From the NCBI GenBank assembly GCA_965243095.1, contig OZ251530.1, positions 682,001-746,000 of the forward strand: a stretch of DNA of 64,000 nt, given 5' to 3'. Position numbers and translations under genes: made by a program. The DNA is from VXYL01 sp965243095. Its GTDB lineage: Bacteria > Pseudomonadota > Gammaproteobacteria > Pseudomonadales > Azotimanducaceae. Below are positions 1 to 9,468 of this stretch, piece by piece. The notes under the pieces were generated by a model. It saw only the letters and a program-made list of their open reading frames with translations. It did no database searches and was not told where the DNA came from. Position 1 is the stretch's first letter. The number at the start of each line of letters is the position of its first letter.

Positions 1-2846
1 GCCAGCCAGCCGTAGCCCTCCACTTGATAGGGCCGCAGTTCCGCCTGCAGGGTGCTCGGCACGGTGGGCTCGAAGGCCTGGGCCTCGGCGAGTTTGGCGC
101 GCAGATCGAGCCAGCCTTCGTCGGCGTCCACCTCCGCCTCGGCGAGCAGGTCGTCCAGCGCCAGCGCCGCCAAGGGATTGAGGCGGAGCGTGTCCTTCGC
201 GCCGGGCGCGGCGAGGCTGGCGAAATCGTCCAGCTGCCGGCGGAAGGTGTTGGTGAGCGCCACGAACTCGCCATCCTGCAGGTGCAGGAAGCGCGATCCC
301 GGGCTGGCTTCCAGCAGGCGGAACAGGCGTTTCAAGTCCAGCACCCGGTCCTCGTCAATGGCGAGCTTGCCGGACGCCTGCATCCACTCCTCGGCGGACT
401 TCACCGTCAGCGCCAGCGAGCGGGTGGTGGCTTGCGCGACGATGCGGAACGGCTCGCCTTTCGGCCACTTGCAGCGGGCGTCGGCCGCCTTCAGCCGCTG
501 CAGCAGCTCCAGGCATTGTTCCGGTTCGGGCAGCATCAACGGTTCCAACTCGGTGGGCAGGGGGGCGAGTTGACACTCCCGCGCCAACCGCTCCGCGCCT
601 TCGCGTTCGGCGGCGAGATTGCGCGCGGCTTGCACGCTTTGGCCGTCCTGGTTGGCGAACACGGTCACGCCGCCGGCGCCCGGTGGGAAACAAATGCCCG
701 AATCCACGATGGGTTCCACCAGCACCGCCACGGTGAGGCCGGCGTCCAAGGGCTCCAGCCGCACCCACGGCGCGGCGTCGGCGGCCACTTCCAGCGCGGT
801 GGCCGCGCCGCCGCTGTCGCTTTGCACGCGGATGTCCCCGACGAGGGCGCTCACCGCATCGAGCAAGCGCGGCTTGGCGCCGGCCGGCAGGCGCAGGCCG
901 TCCTCCGGAATTGCGTTGAACAAGCGCCGGTGCGCCGGCGTGAAGCGCGTCACCTCGCAGCGCACCTTGGTCGGCAGCGTGGCGCGGTATTCCCGCTCGC
1001 TGTCGCCGGCGTGCGGTTCCACGCGCACCAGAACCTGGCCGTCGTCTTGCTCGTCGATGGAAAGTTCGGGTTCGCGGCGCACCACGTCCATCGGCTCGCC
1101 ATCGCGGTTGAAGACGTGCGGATGGCCGGCGAGGGCGAACAGGCTCGGCTGGCCGGCGTACAAGTCCTGTCCGCCGCCCCAGTATTGCCGCGCCGACAGC
1201 GCCGCGATGGCGTCGCGGTCTTGCTCCAGCAGAAAGTCCATGTTGGAGGACTCGGTGGCCAAGCGCTTGAAGGCGACGCGGCGGCCTTTGCTCCAATCGC
1301 CGTTCTTGAGCTGGCGCTGTTCGCGCACGTCGAGCAGGATGTCGTCGTAGGCGGTTTGCAGATCCCAGACGAGACGTCGCTTGGACACGGCCTTGGCTTT
1401 CCCGCCGCTTGCCTTGGTTTTGGCGTCGTGGGCGAGCTGTTCCAGCTCCTTGAGCGAAAACTCCCACTCGGGCAGCGGCACGGCTAGGTCCGCCAAGGTG
1501 GTGGTGCGCAGTTGCTCGTGCCCGCGGGCGGTTTGCTTGGCGGCCGCTTCGGCGGCGGCTTTGCGGCCGTGGCGCAGGGTGTAGCGACGCAGCACTTCCT
1601 CACATTCGGCCGCCACCCACGCGTAGCCGCCGGGCACCGCTTGGTCGCGCAGGCGCGTCAGCAGCGCCCGGCGGTGTTCTGGGTTGGGGTGGAAATCGTC
1701 CAGCCAGCAGCTCAGCAAGCCGTCGAACAAGGCGTCCAGCCGCGGCTTGGTGGGCGTGGTGGAGAACACGCCGCGCTTGGATTTGGCGCGGGCGGCGTTG
1801 GCCACCAAATCCAAGTCGTCGGTGAAGCGCTCGTTGTCCACGCGCTCGGCGGCGCGCAGCGTTTGCTCGAACAGATCCCGGGAGGTGGGCGTGTCCGTGC
1901 GCACCAAGGCCAGCAGGGACAGCGCGAACGCGTGGCAACACACGAAGACGTTGCGCTTGCGCGTGCCCGCCTTCTCGTGGGCCATGGCGGCTTGGATGCC
2001 CCGCAGGGCGCCTTCGTCGTCGCCCCGCAGCGTGGCGATGAACGCCTGCGTGGCGGCCAATGCGGTGCGCGCCGCCTTGCTGTCGCGGGCGCTCGGCGGC
2101 AGCGTGGCGAACACGTTCTCGGCGTCGTCGAAACGGCCTTGCAGCACACGAAGGAACGCGATGTCGTCAAGCAGCACCGCCGCTAAACCCTTCGCTTGGC
2201 ACATCTCGATCAATGGATCCGGCGGCAGCAAGGCGGCGATCGTGCGTTCGAGGCAACCGGCCAGAGCGGAGGCGACGTGGCGTTGCGGGAGGGTGCTGAT
2301 CAAGTCCGTGCGCAGGGGGTCCGCGAGCATGCCCCAAGGCGGCGTGTCGTACACGTCGTAGAGCTTGTCCAAGCTGTCGAAGTCGCGGCTGACGAGGTGG
2401 CGGCGAAACTGCATGTCGTCCTCGCCGTCATCGTAGTAGTAGCCGCGCTGTTGCCGCGTGGCCTCCAAGCCCCGCACGATGGCTTCCAGAGTGCCGTCGG
2501 CGTGGGCAATGCCCGTCAGCGACAAGGCCCAGCCATCGGTGGTGGTGCGGCCGTCGCGGACGTACTCTACGGTGGAGCGTGCGGCGCCGTCCACCAGCAA
2601 CCCGGCTTTCGTCAACTCGTTGTTGGCGCGGCGAGCTTGGTCGAGGGTCACCACGCGCCCGTCGACGCGCAGCTTGACGAGGCGAAGCGCGCGGTGGATG
2701 CGGCTGATGCTCAACGCCCGGGAGGCGGCCACGCCGTACACTTGCGCCACCACGCGCGCCACCGGGGAGAGCGCGTTGTAGCGGTCTAGATGGGCGCTTG
2801 GCGCGGTGGGTGCTGGCACGAGCGCAAGTGTGCCAACACCGGCCAT
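1..2846 (-). CDS. SNF2-family DEAD/DEAH helicase, N-terminal part (3' end outside window)
   Basis: The reading frame is open for about 948 codons and runs off the left edge, so only the N-terminal part is visible. The last visible residues, ELRPYQVEGYGWL, are the Q-like motif that opens the SNF2 ATPase core. Just upstream is the segment DDILLDVREQRQLKNGDWSK, which resembles the accessory region of large bacterial SNF2 helicases. The ATPase motifs themselves lie beyond position 1. The long N-terminal region looks helical and has no motif I can name. The start is set at the ATG at 2846; a GTG at 2819 is an alternative. The gene diverges from the membrane protein gene at 2939. Bacterial SNF2 proteins of this size remodel or translocate on nucleic acid, and some act in phage defence; which applies here cannot be told. 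Confidence 0.8.
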   Translation of the reverse strand, partial: MAGVGTLALVPAPTAPSAHLDRYNALSPVARVVAQVYGVAASRALSISRIHRALRLVKLRVDGRVVTLDQARRANNELTKAGLLVDGAARSTVEYVRDGRTTTDGWALSLTGIAHADGTLEAIVRGLEATRQQRGYYYDDGEDDMQFRRHLVSRDFDSLDKLYDVYDTPPWGMLADPLRTDLISTLPQRHVASALAGCLERTIAALLPPDPLIEMCQAKGLAAVLLDDIAFLRVLQGRFDDAENVFATLPPSARDSKAARTALAATQAFIATLRGDDEGALRGIQAAMAHEKAGTRKRNVFVCCHAFALSLLALVRTDTPTSRDLFEQTLRAAERVDNERFTDDLDLVANAARAKSKRGVFSTTPTKPRLDALFDGLLSCWLDDFHPNPEHRRALLTRLRDQAVPGGYAWVAAECEEVLRRYTLRHGRKAAAEAAAKQTARGHEQLRTTTLADLAVPLPEWEFSLKELEQLAHDAKTKASGGKAKAVSKRRLVWDLQTAYDDILLDVREQRQLKNGDWSKGRRVAFKRLATESSNMDFLLEQDRDAIAALSARQYWGGGQDLYAGQPSLFALAGHPHVFNRDGEPMDVVRREPELSIDEQDDGQVLVRVEPHAGDSEREYRATLPTKVRCEVTRFTPAHRRLFNAIPEDGLRLPAGAKPRLLDAVSALVGDIRVQSDSGGAATALEVAADAAPWVRLEPLDAGLTVAVLVEPIVDSGICFPPGAGGVTVFANQDGQSVQAARNLAAEREGAERLARECQLAPLPTELEPLMLPEPEQCLELLQRLKAADARCKWPKGEPFRIVAQATTRSLALTVKSAEEWMQASGKLAIDEDRVLDLKRLFRLLEASPGSRFLHLQDGEFVALTNTFRRQLDDFASLAAPGAKDTLRLNPLAALALDDLLAEAEVDADEGWLDLRAKLAEAQAFEPTVPSTLQAELRPYQVEGYGWL

Positions 2847-2938
2847 GTTGGTCAAACGCAAATCGCGGCTGGCGGAAGGCGGATGCGGGCGGTGTGGCAG
2901 TATTGCGCTCGAAGAATCGGCCTGCCCGAGGAGCGCAT

Positions 2939-3739
2939 ATGCGGCAAGTACAAGGCTTCGAAATAGGCGAAGTGCTGCGGGGCGCTTTTGCGGTCTATGG
3001 ACGCAATTGGCTTGCTTTCGCGCTTCTGGCGCTGATCACTTTCGCGCCGTTGGGCGTGTTCTTTTTGTTTGATCCGACAATCCTCGGTGACCCGGGGCTG
3101 CCGCTGCCGCCAGAAGACGCGAAAGACGTGGCGGCGCAGCGCGCCTACATTTTGGAGTCCGTGGCCGCCATGTGGTCATGGACGACCGCGTTCGGATCGT
3201 ATTCGGCGGTGTACACCTTTTGCAGTGCGTGGCTGTACGCCGGTCTGGCCTATGCCGTCATCCGCGACTTGCGCGCCACCGCACCGGAGTTTCCGCAGTT
3301 GCTCGCGCAGTCTTGCCGGGCGCTGCCATGCGCTTTGGTGGTGAGTGTGTTGGCAAACCTCTGCATGACCGTTGGCTTCATGCTGCTCGTCGTGCCGGGC
3401 ATCATCGTATTGCTGATGCTCTGGGTTGCCGTGCCGGCCGCGGTCGTGGAGCGCAAGTACAACTCGGCGCTGCGTCGGAGCGTCGCCCTCACAAAGGGGT
3501 ACAAGGGTCATCTGTTCGGCCTTTTGCTACTGCTCGTCTTCTTCGGGCTCTTGACCAGTACGCTGGCTGAAGCGCTGGCGTCACAAGCGGGGCCGCTGTT
3601 CACCGCGCTGGTGCAAGGCGTCTTCGAAGCGACGAACGCGAGCGTGGCGACAGTGGTTGTCACTGTCAGCTATCACGATCTGCGCGTGATCAAGGACAAG
3701 GAAGGCGCCGGCGTCAGCGTCGCCAAGGTGTTCGAGTGA
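2939..3739 (+). CDS. Multi-pass inner membrane protein, unknown function
   Basis: A 266-residue protein with a cytoplasmic start (FEIGEVLRGAFAVYGRNW) followed by hydrophobic segments near residues 24-42, 75-105, 128-165 and 190-215. This layout recalls the YciC/GPDPase membrane-domain type of small polytopic proteins, in which an amphipathic helix before the first segment carries the pattern G-x-x-L-x-x-F-x-x-Y-x-x-N. The ATG at 2939 is preceded by GAGGAG about six bases upstream, which decides the start over longer in-frame options. It is monocistronic and convergent with the PQQ dehydrogenase gene. No catalytic residues are apparent, and the function is unknown. Confidence 0.75.
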   Translation: MRQVQGFEIGEVLRGAFAVYGRNWLAFALLALITFAPLGVFFLFDPTILGDPGLPLPPEDAKDVAAQRAYILESVAAMWSWTTAFGSYSAVYTFCSAWLYAGLAYAVIRDLRATAPEFPQLLAQSCRALPCALVVSVLANLCMTVGFMLLVVPGIIVLLMLWVAVPAAVVERKYNSALRRSVALTKGYKGHLFGLLLLLVFFGLLTSTLAEALASQAGPLFTALVQGVFEATNASVATVVVTVSYHDLRVIKDKEGAGVSVAKVFE

Positions 3740-3763
3740 GGTCTTTCCTGCGAGGGCAGATGC

Positions 3764-5833
3764 CTACGGCGCTTGCGGCAAACGGAACGCGAAATAGTCT
3801 GAGCCGGAAGGCGGCCCCTGCCGCCCGCCGCCGGCCGAAATCGCCACATACTGCACGCCGTTCACCATGTACACGGCCGGCGTGGAATAGCCGGCGGCGG
3901 AGAGTTCCGTTTCCCAAAGCACGCTGCCATCGCGCTTGTCGTAGGCGCGGAACTTTCGATCCGGCGTGGCGGCGATGAAGATGAGGCCGGACGCGGTGAC
4001 CACCGGGCCGCCGTAGCTGATGGCGCCGAAGCCCAGATCGGGATGCGAAGGGAAGTTGCCGAAGGGCACCTTCCAGACGATTTCGCCGGTGGCCAGATCA
4101 ATCGAGTTCAAAGTGCCCCACGGCGGCGTGTTCGCCGGCAAGCCCTCGTGGTCGCGCAGATACACGTAGCCGCCGTGGGCGTAGGTGACCTCGGTGGTGG
4201 GCTCGTCCTTCACCGGGTTGTCGGCAAGCACATAGCCAAGCACCGCGCCCCATTCGTCGCGGCTCATGTGTGAGAAGCCGGGCATACGGCCGCGGCCCTC
4301 GGCCACCACCTGCAGCACTTCGCGGAACCGCATTCGTTTCGACAGGCCGATCAAGTTGGGCCCGGCGTCCGTGCCTTCCAGATCCAAGCCGTGGCAACTG
4401 CCGCAGTGCTTGGCGTAGATGCCGTATTTGCTGAAACCGGCCGGCACTTCGGCGAGGGTGAGGATGCCGGCGGCGTCGTTGGCGTTGAGAATCAGGCGCT
4501 GGTCTTCCGGGTCGAACGCCGAACCGCCCCACTCGGCGCCGCCATCGTACCAGGGGTAGAAAATCACCGTGCCTACCTTTGGCGGCGCCCAGGGGCGCAA
4601 GTCGTAGTCCTTGATGATCTCTTCCACATGCGCCTTCGCTTCGGGCGTGCGGTTGGTTACCTCGAATTTCTGACGGCTGAAGGCGACCGTGGAGAGGGGC
4701 TGCTTGGGCGCCGGCACTTCCCCGGGCATCGTGCTCGGCAGCGTGTCCACTTCGACGATGGGATACATGGATTCGCCAGTCTCGCGGTCGAAGACGTAGA
4801 GGTGGCCGGATTTGGTGGTGAGGGCGACGGCGTCGATGACCACACCGTCGCGCTCGAGTCGCACCAGCGTGGGCGGGGCGGGGTTGTCGCGATCCCACAA
4901 GTCGTGCCGCACCACCTGGTAGTGCCAAAGGAGTTGGCCGTTGCGGGCGTCTATGGCGAGCAGGCAGTTGGCGAAGAGATTGTCGCCGAGGCGGGTCGCG
5001 CCGACGAAGTCCGGGGTGGCGGAGCCGGTGGGGGCGAACAGAATGCCGCGTTCTTCGTCGAGCGCCATGCCGGTCCACACGTTGGCGCCGCCGGCGTGTT
5101 CCAACGCGCCTTCGGCCCACGTTTCCGAGCCGGGCGCGCCGACCGCGGGAATGGTGTCGAACTGCCAAAGCAACGCGCCGTCCACGGCGCTGAAGGCGCG
5201 GATCGAACCGGGGAAGGAGTCCGCCCATTCGGAAGTGGAGAAGCCCATGATCAGCTTGTCTTGGAAAACCACCCCCGGCACCGTGACGTTGAAGATTCCG
5301 GTGCGCTCCACCGGCGGCGTGAGATCCAGCCGGCCGCCATCGCCGAAGCCGGGCACCAGCGTTCCGTCCGCGGCGCGCAAGCCCAAGAGCTCGCGCCCGG
5401 CGGCGAAGAACAAGCGTTTATCGCTTTCGTCCTCGGGGTTCTCCCACCACATAAGGCCCCGTTGCAGGCCGGCGCTGAGGTCGATGTCCGCCCGCCAGAT
5501 TTCCTCGCCGGTGGCGGCGTTCAGCGCGAAGGCCACCAATCTCGGCGACAGCCCGTAGAGCACGCCATCCACCACCAAGGGGCTGGCGTACATGCTCCCC
5601 GGCGGCCCGCCCGAGTCGTACACCCAAGCGCGCTCAAGACGGCCGACGTTGGCGCGGTTGATCTGCCTGAGCGGCGAGTAGTGCGCACGTCCCGGATCAC
5701 CGAGATACGAGCGCCAATCCACATTGCGCGGCGGCACATCCGGAGAATCCACAAGGGGCGCGGTAGGCGTACAAGCCACCAACGCCAAACAGGCGGCAAT
5801 CAAACAAACGAGGCGCAACGGTGCTCCGCGCAA
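3764..5833 (-). CDS. PQQ-dependent dehydrogenase with fused cytochrome c domain, lipoprotein
   Basis: A 689-residue quinoprotein. It begins with a lipoprotein signal whose lipobox is LVAC at about residues 18-21, so it is expected to be membrane-anchored on the periplasmic side. The propeller starts with the WRSYLGDPGRAHYSPLRQI region and repeats W-type blades typical of the glucose/alcohol quinoprotein family. A c-type haem site, CGSCH, lies at residues 477-481 with a candidate Met ligand in GRMPGF about 45 residues later. The cytochrome domain interrupts the propeller, and more blade sequence follows it. The role is oxidation of an alcohol, sugar or polyol with electrons passed through haem c to the respiratory chain; the substrate is not predictable. 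The start codon is apparently TTG (5833), and an upstream stop leaves few alternatives. Confidence 0.9.
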   Translation of the reverse strand: MRGAPLRLVCLIAACLALVACTPTAPLVDSPDVPPRNVDWRSYLGDPGRAHYSPLRQINRANVGRLERAWVYDSGGPPGSMYASPLVVDGVLYGLSPRLVAFALNAATGEEIWRADIDLSAGLQRGLMWWENPEDESDKRLFFAAGRELLGLRAADGTLVPGFGDGGRLDLTPPVERTGIFNVTVPGVVFQDKLIMGFSTSEWADSFPGSIRAFSAVDGALLWQFDTIPAVGAPGSETWAEGALEHAGGANVWTGMALDEERGILFAPTGSATPDFVGATRLGDNLFANCLLAIDARNGQLLWHYQVVRHDLWDRDNPAPPTLVRLERDGVVIDAVALTTKSGHLYVFDRETGESMYPIVEVDTLPSTMPGEVPAPKQPLSTVAFSRQKFEVTNRTPEAKAHVEEIIKDYDLRPWAPPKVGTVIFYPWYDGGAEWGGSAFDPEDQRLILNANDAAGILTLAEVPAGFSKYGIYAKHCGSCHGLDLEGTDAGPNLIGLSKRMRFREVLQVVAEGRGRMPGFSHMSRDEWGAVLGYVLADNPVKDEPTTEVTYAHGGYVYLRDHEGLPANTPPWGTLNSIDLATGEIVWKVPFGNFPSHPDLGFGAISYGGPVVTASGLIFIAATPDRKFRAYDKRDGSVLWETELSAAGYSTPAVYMVNGVQYVAISAGGGRQGPPSGSDYFAFRLPQAP

Positions 5834-5891
5834 ACAGCGTGTCAGCCCGTTAGCTTACAATGGCACCATCCTCGCTGGACACGCGAACCAC

Positions 5892-7208
5892 ATGCGCGAA
5901 CCACGCGACATCAACGAATTGTTCCGCGGCTTGGCGAACTACGCGGAGGACTCCGATCGGACGGATCCGCGGCGGTTCGTGGGGCGGGAACGCGAGATGG
6001 ACCGGCTCGTGCGTACTGTGGCCCGGGTCGCTAGCTTCAACCCACCCGGTGCCACGACGGTAGTGCATGGCATGCCGGGAGTCGGTAAAACATCGCTCTC
6101 CAAGGAGTTCCAACAGCGCGTCAACGAGGCACCGATGGCGGGCAAGACCGTCTTGACCGTGGAAGTGGACTGCGCGGACTTCGATCTGCCGCCGCTCAAC
6201 TTGGTGCAGAAGATCGCGTCGCACCTCTCGCCCCACATGGAATTGCTCCCATTGCGCACGAGGTGGCGCCGCTGGCCGCCCAAGGTCTCCAACGCTGCGG
6301 ACTTGAAGACATGCATCAACGCCTATGCCGGGCGCGTTTGGGCCGAAAGAGCGGTGATCGTCCTAGTGGCCGACGAGTTTCAAGCCTGTCCCGTAAGCGA
6401 CCACGTCCGCGCCGCGTTGCGCACGATCGACTCTTGCGAGCACGAGTCGCGGATACAGCTAATTCTCTTTGGTTTGCCGAAGGTGACGTCTCTGCTGCGC
6501 GACGATCTGGGCCTCCCGCGGATGACCGGGAACACCGAGATGCCGCTAGGGCCGCTGATCGATTCGGAAGGCCGCGAGGTCGTGGCCCAGACGCTGCAGG
6601 CGCTGGGCCTCTCGGTGGGCAACCCGGCTTGGTCGTCCTACCTGCGGGAACTCGGCGTTGCCGCGGACGATTGGATCCAGTGGAAGGATGCGCTGGCCAA
6701 CCGTATCGCCGAAGAATCCATGAACTTCCCGCAACACCTGACCGCGGGATTGTTGGCCACCGCACGGGCGTTGATCGACGCTCGCGGCAAGGTCGCCGGT
6801 GGCGCCCGATTGCAGGCCGACATCATCGAGCGGTTCGAAGGCATCAAGAGCGTTTACTACTCCCGCCGGATCGGCCCGTTGGAAAGGCACAGCATGGCGC
6901 TCGGCGCACTCTCCTGCATGGAGGATGGCGCGGTGCCCGAAGGCGTTGCCGTGGACCTGCTGATGGCCGGGGCGGAAGGCCGCGGCGTGCCGCTCTCTCT
7001 GGAGCAAGCGATCGAAGTGTTGCAATCCGCCGTGGGACGTTACGTCATCGACTCGCGCGATGGCGTTTATGCCGCCTCATCGATCCCGTCCATGCGCCAT
7101 TGGCTGACGGCCGCGTTCGCGCAAGGCGTACGCGAGGGCCGGCCGGACGCGCGCGCCATCGTCGAACGGCACGAACAGCGATTGCCCGAACTGTCGGCGA
7201 CTCCCTAA
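5892..7208 (+). CDS. AAA+ ATPase, copy A of a paralogous family in this window
   Basis: A 438-residue cytosolic P-loop ATPase. Walker A is GMPGVGKTS (residues 60-68), and a Walker B-like strand ending in ADEF lies near residue 160. An N-terminal FVGRERE signature is the AAA_16/ORC-like entry motif. The C-terminal part (MNFPQHLTAGLLA, then YYSRRIGPLERHSMALGAL) matches the same positions in the two proteins at 51296 and 54789, so the three are paralogs. The last 60 residues look like a winged-helix domain. This copy stands alone, divergent from the PQQ dehydrogenase and convergent with the aldo/keto reductase. Function is unknown; related ATPases are common in defence or mobile neighbourhoods. 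The ATG at 5892 is chosen because homology to the paralogs begins just after it. Confidence 0.8.
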   Translation: MREPRDINELFRGLANYAEDSDRTDPRRFVGREREMDRLVRTVARVASFNPPGATTVVHGMPGVGKTSLSKEFQQRVNEAPMAGKTVLTVEVDCADFDLPPLNLVQKIASHLSPHMELLPLRTRWRRWPPKVSNAADLKTCINAYAGRVWAERAVIVLVADEFQACPVSDHVRAALRTIDSCEHESRIQLILFGLPKVTSLLRDDLGLPRMTGNTEMPLGPLIDSEGREVVAQTLQALGLSVGNPAWSSYLRELGVAADDWIQWKDALANRIAEESMNFPQHLTAGLLATARALIDARGKVAGGARLQADIIERFEGIKSVYYSRRIGPLERHSMALGALSCMEDGAVPEGVAVDLLMAGAEGRGVPLSLEQAIEVLQSAVGRYVIDSRDGVYAASSIPSMRHWLTAAFAQGVREGRPDARAIVERHEQRLPELSATP

Positions 7209-7231
7209 TCCAGCGCCGCTGCTGTGATTGC

Positions 7232-8260
7232 CTACGAGGTGCCGCTCGAAAGCAGGTTCTCCAAGGGTTGGTACGGCTCCTCCAAGTACTCGGCGTGTTC
7301 TTCCTCCAGCGCGATGTCGCAGGCGTCCACCAGTTGCTCCAGCTGCTCCACCCGCGACACCCCCACCACCGGCGCGGTGATTTCCGGCTTGCGCAGCAGC
7401 CATGCGAGGGCGATTTGCGCCGGCGTCTTGCCGTATTCCGTCGCCAGCTTGCCGACGCGCTCGGCGACTTCGAACGTGGCGGCGGCGCCGTACAGCCGTT
7501 CCGTGCGCACGCGGTCGCGCCCTTTGGAACGGTTGGTGGCACCGTCGTCGAAGCCGCCTTTGTAGGAACCGGCCAAGATGCCCCGCGCCAACGGCGACCA
7601 CGGCGTCAGCCCGACGCCGGTGGCCGCGCAATACGGGTTCATCTCGCGCTCCTCCTCGCGGTACACGAGGTTGTAGTGGTTCTGCATGGAGACGAACTCC
7701 GTCCAGCCGCGCAGCCGCGCCGTGAGTTGCAGCTCGGCGAACTGCCACGCGAACATGGAGGACGCGCCGAGATAGAGCGCCTTGCCGGCTTTCACCACGT
7801 CGTGCAGCGCTTCTAGCGTCTCCTCGATGGGCACCTGCGCCTGGCCGGGCACGCCGTGCGGATGGCGGTGGATGATGAGCTGATCCACATAGTCGTGCCC
7901 CAAGCGCTTCAGGCTCGCGTCCACGCCCTCGAACACGTGCTTGCGCGACAGGCCGCCTTGGTTCGCGCCGCGGCCCATGGGCATGGCAACCTTGGTGGCC
8001 AGCACATATTCGTCGCGGCGGGCGAGTTCCCGCAGCAACTGCCCCACCACCCGCTCGCAAGCGCCGATGCCGTACACGTCCGCGCAGTCGAAGTAGAAGA
8101 CCCCGGCGTCCAAAGCCGCCTTGAAAATGGGCCGCGCTTCCTCGGCGCCGAGCGTCCAGTCGCCCTGATGCCCGCGCCCGGGCTCGCCGAAGTTCATCGT
8201 GCCGAGGCACAGCGGCGACACCAAAAGGCCGCTGCCGCCGAGGGGAACGGGTTTCAACAT
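7232..8260 (-). CDS. Aldo/keto reductase
   Basis: A 342-residue NAD(P)H-dependent oxidoreductase of the TIM-barrel aldo/keto reductase superfamily. The catalytic set is visible: Asp58 in FDCADVYG, Tyr63, Lys90 in VLATKV and His131 in IIHRHP. The C-terminal nucleotide-binding region includes PVVGVSRVEQLEQ. The length suits the YajO/potassium-channel-beta-like branch. It diverges from the 2-hydroxyacid dehydrogenase gene across 165 bases, so the two may share a control region and a carbonyl-compound pathway. The substrate is unknown. The start is the ATG at 8260, where the conserved barrel begins (VPLGGSGLLVSPLCLGTM). Confidence 0.92.
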   Translation of the reverse strand: MLKPVPLGGSGLLVSPLCLGTMNFGEPGRGHQGDWTLGAEEARPIFKAALDAGVFYFDCADVYGIGACERVVGQLLRELARRDEYVLATKVAMPMGRGANQGGLSRKHVFEGVDASLKRLGHDYVDQLIIHRHPHGVPGQAQVPIEETLEALHDVVKAGKALYLGASSMFAWQFAELQLTARLRGWTEFVSMQNHYNLVYREEEREMNPYCAATGVGLTPWSPLARGILAGSYKGGFDDGATNRSKGRDRVRTERLYGAAATFEVAERVGKLATEYGKTPAQIALAWLLRKPEITAPVVGVSRVEQLEQLVDACDIALEEEHAEYLEEPYQPLENLLSSGTS

Positions 8261-8425
8261 GGGCTTGGTTCCTCTGTTCGCGCCGATTCGGGCCGCGGGC
8301 TGAAGGCGGGCGGAACGGCTAAACTGGACGCCACGACGCACCGCAATACGACGATCATACGATGGCCGCGGCCGCCTCGCCATGCCCGGGATCGCTGCCG
8401 CCAAACCTTCACTGGGAACCAACAC

Positions 8426-9463
8426 ATGACACTGCACATCCTCTGGCCGCGTTCCGGGCGCGATCACTCCGTTGAAGAACAGGCCGTCGCCGCGGTGGAC
8501 CCGCGCATCGTCTGCGAATTCGGCCGCGGCTTCGACCAAGTGACGGACGAGCAATGGCGCCGCTGCCACGCCATCGTGGGCGTGGCGCCGCCGGTGGAGT
8601 ACCTCCCCAAGCTGGAGCGGTGCCGCGTGGTCGTCAAGACCGCGGTGGGCTTCGACGACGTGGACATCGAGGCCTACGGCAAGCTCGGCATCCCGGTGTG
8701 CAATTGCCCCGACTACGGCACCCGCGAAGTGGCCGACCACGCCATCGCGCTGATGATGACGCTGGTGAAGGGCATCGCGTTCCACGACGAGGAACTGCGC
8801 GCGGACCCGGTGCGCCATTGGCGGCCGGCGCTCAACCCCTACGGCCGCCGTCTTGCCGATTGCACCTTCGGCGTGGTCGGCCTAGGGCGCATCGGCACCG
8901 CCGCCATCCGCCGCGCCGCGGCCTTCGACATGGACTGCGTGTTCTACGACCCCTACCAACCGAGCGGCGTGGAACTCGCCCTCGGCGTGCGCCGGGTACA
9001 CAGCATGGCAGAGCTGATGGGGCAATGCGACGTAGTGAGCGTTCACACCCCGCTGAACGACGAGACGCGGGGATTGATGGGCGCCGAAGCCTTCGCTGCC
9101 GCCGGGGAGGCGAGGGCCGCCAATCCGGACAAGTGGGGCGTAATCGTGATCAACACCGCCCGCGGCCCGATCGTGGACTTGGACGCCCTACACGACGCCA
9201 TGCGCGACGGCACCGTGCTCGCCGCGGGACTGGACGTGTTGCCGGAGGAACCCGCCAACATCAACGCGCCCCTCATCCGCGCTTGGCACCGGGGCGAGGA
9301 TTGGATCAAGCACCGCTTGCTGATCACGCCCCACTCGGCGTTCTTCACGCCGGAGAGCATCCGCGACATCCGCGCCTTTTCAGCGCACACCGCGGCCCGC
9401 TATCTGCGCGACGGTTCGCTAGCGAACTGCGTGAACGAGGCGCACCTGGCAAAGCGCCGGTGA
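8426..9463 (+). CDS. D-isomer 2-hydroxyacid dehydrogenase, CtBP-like
   Basis: A 345-residue NAD-dependent dehydrogenase. The N-terminal substrate domain ends in NCPDYGTREVADHAIAL, a signature of the CtBP-like branch. The Rossmann motif is GLGRIG at residues 152-157. The catalytic Arg lies in NTARGPIVD, the Glu in LPEEP and the His in ITPHSAF. It should interconvert a 2-keto acid and a D-2-hydroxy acid in the cytosol; substrate unknown. The gene ends five bases before the stop of the convergent methyltransferase gene. Confidence 0.93.
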   Translation: MTLHILWPRSGRDHSVEEQAVAAVDPRIVCEFGRGFDQVTDEQWRRCHAIVGVAPPVEYLPKLERCRVVVKTAVGFDDVDIEAYGKLGIPVCNCPDYGTREVADHAIALMMTLVKGIAFHDEELRADPVRHWRPALNPYGRRLADCTFGVVGLGRIGTAAIRRAAAFDMDCVFYDPYQPSGVELALGVRRVHSMAELMGQCDVVSVHTPLNDETRGLMGAEAFAAAGEARAANPDKWGVIVINTARGPIVDLDALHDAMRDGTVLAAGLDVLPEEPANINAPLIRAWHRGEDWIKHRLLITPHSAFFTPESIRDIRAFSAHTAARYLRDGSLANCVNEAHLAKRR

Positions 9464-9468
9464 GCGAG

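Noticed and set aside
24..1487. Long plus-strand open frame of 487 codons
   Set aside because: It is antisense to the SNF2 helicase, whose minus frame gives helicase sequence; composition is Arg/Gly/Ala-rich and shows no domain.
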